DNA from: Chara braunii
Lineage: Eukaryota > Streptophyta > Charophyceae > Charales > Characeae
Direction: 5' to 3'
NCBI GenBank assembly: GCA_003427395.1
Contig: BFEA01000001.1
Span: 2,284,085-2,315,514, forward strand
Length of the DNA: 31,430 nucleotides
Under the pieces are notes generated by a model. The model was not told the DNA's origin, ran no database searches, and saw nothing but the letters and a program-made list of their open reading frames with translations. Made by a program: the position numbers and the translations under genes. Of this stretch, positions 29,836 through 31,430 are shown piece after piece (the first letter of the stretch is position 1; each line of letters begins with the position of its first letter).

Positions 29836-29871
29836 GACCAAGCATGTTCCATAAGTTTGGGTGACTTGGTC
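29836..29871. repeat. Hairpin H1 of the conserved-loop array
   Basis: Stem GACCAAG (29,836-29,842) with CTTGGTC (29,865-29,871); a C/A mismatch next to the loop; loop ATGTTCCATAAGTTTGGGTG at 29,844-29,863. Confidence 0.9.
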
Positions 29872-29916
29872 GCCTTGTTTACTTTGGGTTTCTTTCAATT
29901 TCTTTAGTTTCTGAAC

Positions 29917-29963
29917 GAGGAGGTCTGAGCATGTTCCATAAGTTTAGGTGACTCAGCCTCTTC
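29917..29963. repeat. Hairpin H2 of the conserved-loop array
   Basis: Inner stem CTGAG (29,925-29,929) with CTCAG (29,952-29,956), extended past a bulged T by GAGGAGG (29,917-29,923) with CCTCTTC (29,957-29,963, one G-T pair). Same loop with one change (TTTAGG for TTTGGG) and the same C/A mismatch as H1. Confidence 0.9.
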
Positions 29964-29997
29964 CTGCTTTGGTTTTAAGAGAAATGAACCAGACTGA

Positions 29998-30037
29998 GGA
30001 CCAAGACATGTTCTTTAAGTTTGGGTGGTCTTGGTCC
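29998..30037. repeat. Hairpin H3 of the conserved-loop array
   Basis: Perfect 10-bp stem GGACCAAGAC (29,998-30,007) with GTCTTGGTCC (30,028-30,037); 20-nt loop ATGTTCTTTAAGTTTGGGTG. Confidence 0.93.
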
Positions 30038-30111
30038 AACGCCATGCACATGCTGGAACCAAAAGACTATAACTTGGCTATACTTTACTGTTATCCTACT
30101 TATGAACAGGC

Positions 30112-30149
30112 TAGTCAGACAGGGTTCCATAAGTTGGGTGGTCTGACTA
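30112..30149. repeat. Hairpin H4 of the conserved-loop array
   Basis: Perfect 9-bp stem TAGTCAGAC (30,112-30,120) with GTCTGACTA (30,141-30,149); 20-nt loop AGGGTTCCATAAGTTGGGTG. Confidence 0.93.
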
Positions 30150-30390
30150 CAGCTTATCACTAACTGAAGAGAGTACGAATTAAGAATAAACTTGTGGTAC
30201 GAAGGGGCAGACTGAATCTTGAGCTAAAGATGATCGGTTCAGTTATATGCTACCGTAAAAGGCTAAGTGCAGATAATTATATAAAACTCAGATACTTAAA
30301 CAGTTCAGGACGACTAGGCTGGCTAACCTAGCCATGTGCCCAAAGAAGAGAAAAGTTGTAGTACCCTGTGTTTGTGAATATTCAATGGTT

Positions 30391-30428
30391 GAGCTAGACA
30401 TGTTCCATAAGTTTGGGTGGTCTAGCTT
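30391..30428. repeat. Hairpin H5 of the conserved-loop array
   Basis: Perfect 8-bp stem AGCTAGAC (30,392-30,399) with GTCTAGCT (30,420-30,427), plus an outer G-T pair; 20-nt loop ATGTTCCATAAGTTTGGGTG. Confidence 0.93.
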
Positions 30429-30659
30429 TATGCCCTATGTAAGCTGGGTTTAAAGGGATAAATCATTGAAAGATCATGAACTATTGTTTGATAAGGTTGA
30501 CTTTGGGGATTGTGAGAGTACTTACCTTTGTGGTTTGACCTGCATGTGGCCGAGTGAGACTACTACTTAGTTTGAGTTTCAGTTTGATAGGTAGTTGCTT
30601 TAGTTGCTCGCCACGTGCTAGAGCTATAGGAGTTAGTTTTAATTTCATTTTTTGAGTTA
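30429..30659. other. Unassigned DNA
   Basis: No gene or clear repeat seen between the hairpin array and the 122-bp repeat. Confidence 0.4.
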
Positions 30660-31300
30660 AGTTTAGTTTTACTTAAGTCAATTTCTGCATTTTCAGGGAT
30701 CATTTCTTATCCTTGGTTTTGTATAAATTTTGGTAAGCTACTTTCTCTACGGGAAGCACTGCCGAAATTTCTGCAAACCCAAGGAGCTCGTTAAATTTTG
30801 GTTTTTCAAAGTATAAATTGTATAAATTTTATATATGACTTAGTAAAAATGAGGGAAGTCTCATTTTTTAAAAGGAGTGCTGCCAAAATTTTTGCAAATT
30901 GAGGGAGTAAGACAAAAATTGGACCTTGAGAAGTCAAAGTCACTTTAGATTCTGAACTTAGCTTTGTATAAATATTGGATTAATACTTTTCTGAAGGGAG
31001 TGTTGTCAAAATTCTTACAAAACTAAGGAGTTAGTTAAATTTTGTCTTAGTTAAACTCAGGTTTGCTCTGGCTTCATATATGACTTAGTAAAATTTGGAA
31101 AGTCTTCTTTTCTAAAGGGAATGCTGCCCAAATTTTTGTTAATTCAGGGAGTCGAACAAAAAATTGACTTTGGAAAGTTGAACATTATTTTTGTTTTCAT
31201 ATCCGGGCTGATATAAATTCTGAGAAGGCATTTTTCCTACGGGAAGCGCTGCCTAAATTTTCTTAGATTAGAGGAGATAGATTATATTTTGATAGGTGTC
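30660..31300. repeat. 122-bp tandem repeat with alternating units (244-bp dimer)
   Basis: A CTGCC-AAATTT-type core recurs at 30,758, 30,879, 31,002, 31,123 and 31,248 (steps 121-125), preceded by GGGA/GGAG and followed by GGAG. Units 1, 3 and 5 share TATAAAT before the core and, in units 1 and 3, GTTAAATTTTG after it (ATTATATTTTG in unit 5). Units 2 and 4 share ATATATGACTTAGTAAAA before and ACAAAAATTG or ACAAAAAATTG after. A partial unit precedes at about 30,681, and a degraded one may follow near 31,330. Confidence 0.9.
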
Positions 31301-31430
31301 GATCCTGACAATCCATTCTGTATGCGGGAAATTTTGCCATAGGTCTACCTTTTTTTGGGTATTGACTTAGAGATAGACCTAGGTTTGGTTATCAGGAGAG
31401 TCTTGAATGAGAATGTGTCATGGGGATTGA

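Noticed and set aside
29652-30163. Plus and minus frames of 61-71 codons across the hairpin array
   Set aside because: They overlap on both strands, follow the repeated hairpins and carry no motifs; the folding signal explains the sequence better.
1-31430. tRNA, rRNA genes and telomeric arrays
   Set aside because: I saw no cloverleaf with matching A and B boxes, no rRNA-like conserved blocks and no tandem TTAGGG or TTTAGGG; short tRNA-like words such as GGTTCGAGG near 4,290 lack the rest of the structure. A dedicated tRNA/rRNA scan would settle this.

Overview
The window looks like nuclear DNA from a repeat-rich eukaryote. It has long di- and mononucleotide tracts, several unrelated tandem repeats, a decayed LTR retrotransposon, no operon-like packing and no intact long gene. 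The reverse transcriptase carries a YIDD box and IN/RNase H wording seen in Ty3/gypsy elements of fungi and non-seed plants. I cannot place the organism more closely from sequence alone.

Region 1 (1-1,740) holds (CA)n and (CT)n microsatellites, a T-tract followed by a G/C hairpin and an AAT-rich tail, and otherwise unassigned DNA.

Region 2 (about 1,740-16,120) is the main structure: a very large, diverged inverted repeat centred near 9,501. The left arm read forward and the right arm read on the minus strand match, in the same order, at six or more places: 1,760-1,880, 2,289-2,520, 3,224-3,740, about 6,630-6,750, about 7,560-7,690 and 8,400-9,480. At least two unrecognised protein families occur once per arm, facing the centre (tail to tail), all with stops or frameshifts. 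Each arm has also gained its own local tandem duplications (191 bp left; 61 bp and 63 bp right). This is either an ancient inverted duplication or two family members of an unknown mobile or virus-like element lying tail to tail.

Region 3 (16,120-19,300) holds a short RG-rich reading frame and a run of different tandem repeats (70, 79, 67 and about 16 bp). The 79-bp units can fold into hairpins whose stems differ between units.

Region 4 (about 19,320-25,130) is a minus-strand Ty3/gypsy (Metaviridae-type) element in the order gag, protease, RT, RNase H, integrase, GPY/F. It has many stops, a lost integrase aspartate, an in-frame 267-bp duplication in gag, and a roughly 790-bp insertion packed with CGAAC/GTTCG dyads between RNase H and integrase. 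I could not define its LTRs.

Region 5 (25,140-31,430) is more GC-rich between 26.2 and 29.4 kb, with weak hypothetical reading frames and a loose 180-bp periodicity. It then has a cluster of five clear hairpins (29,836-30,428) that share a 20-nt loop but have different, still complementary, stems. It ends with a 122-bp tandem repeat that alternates two unit types (244-bp dimer).
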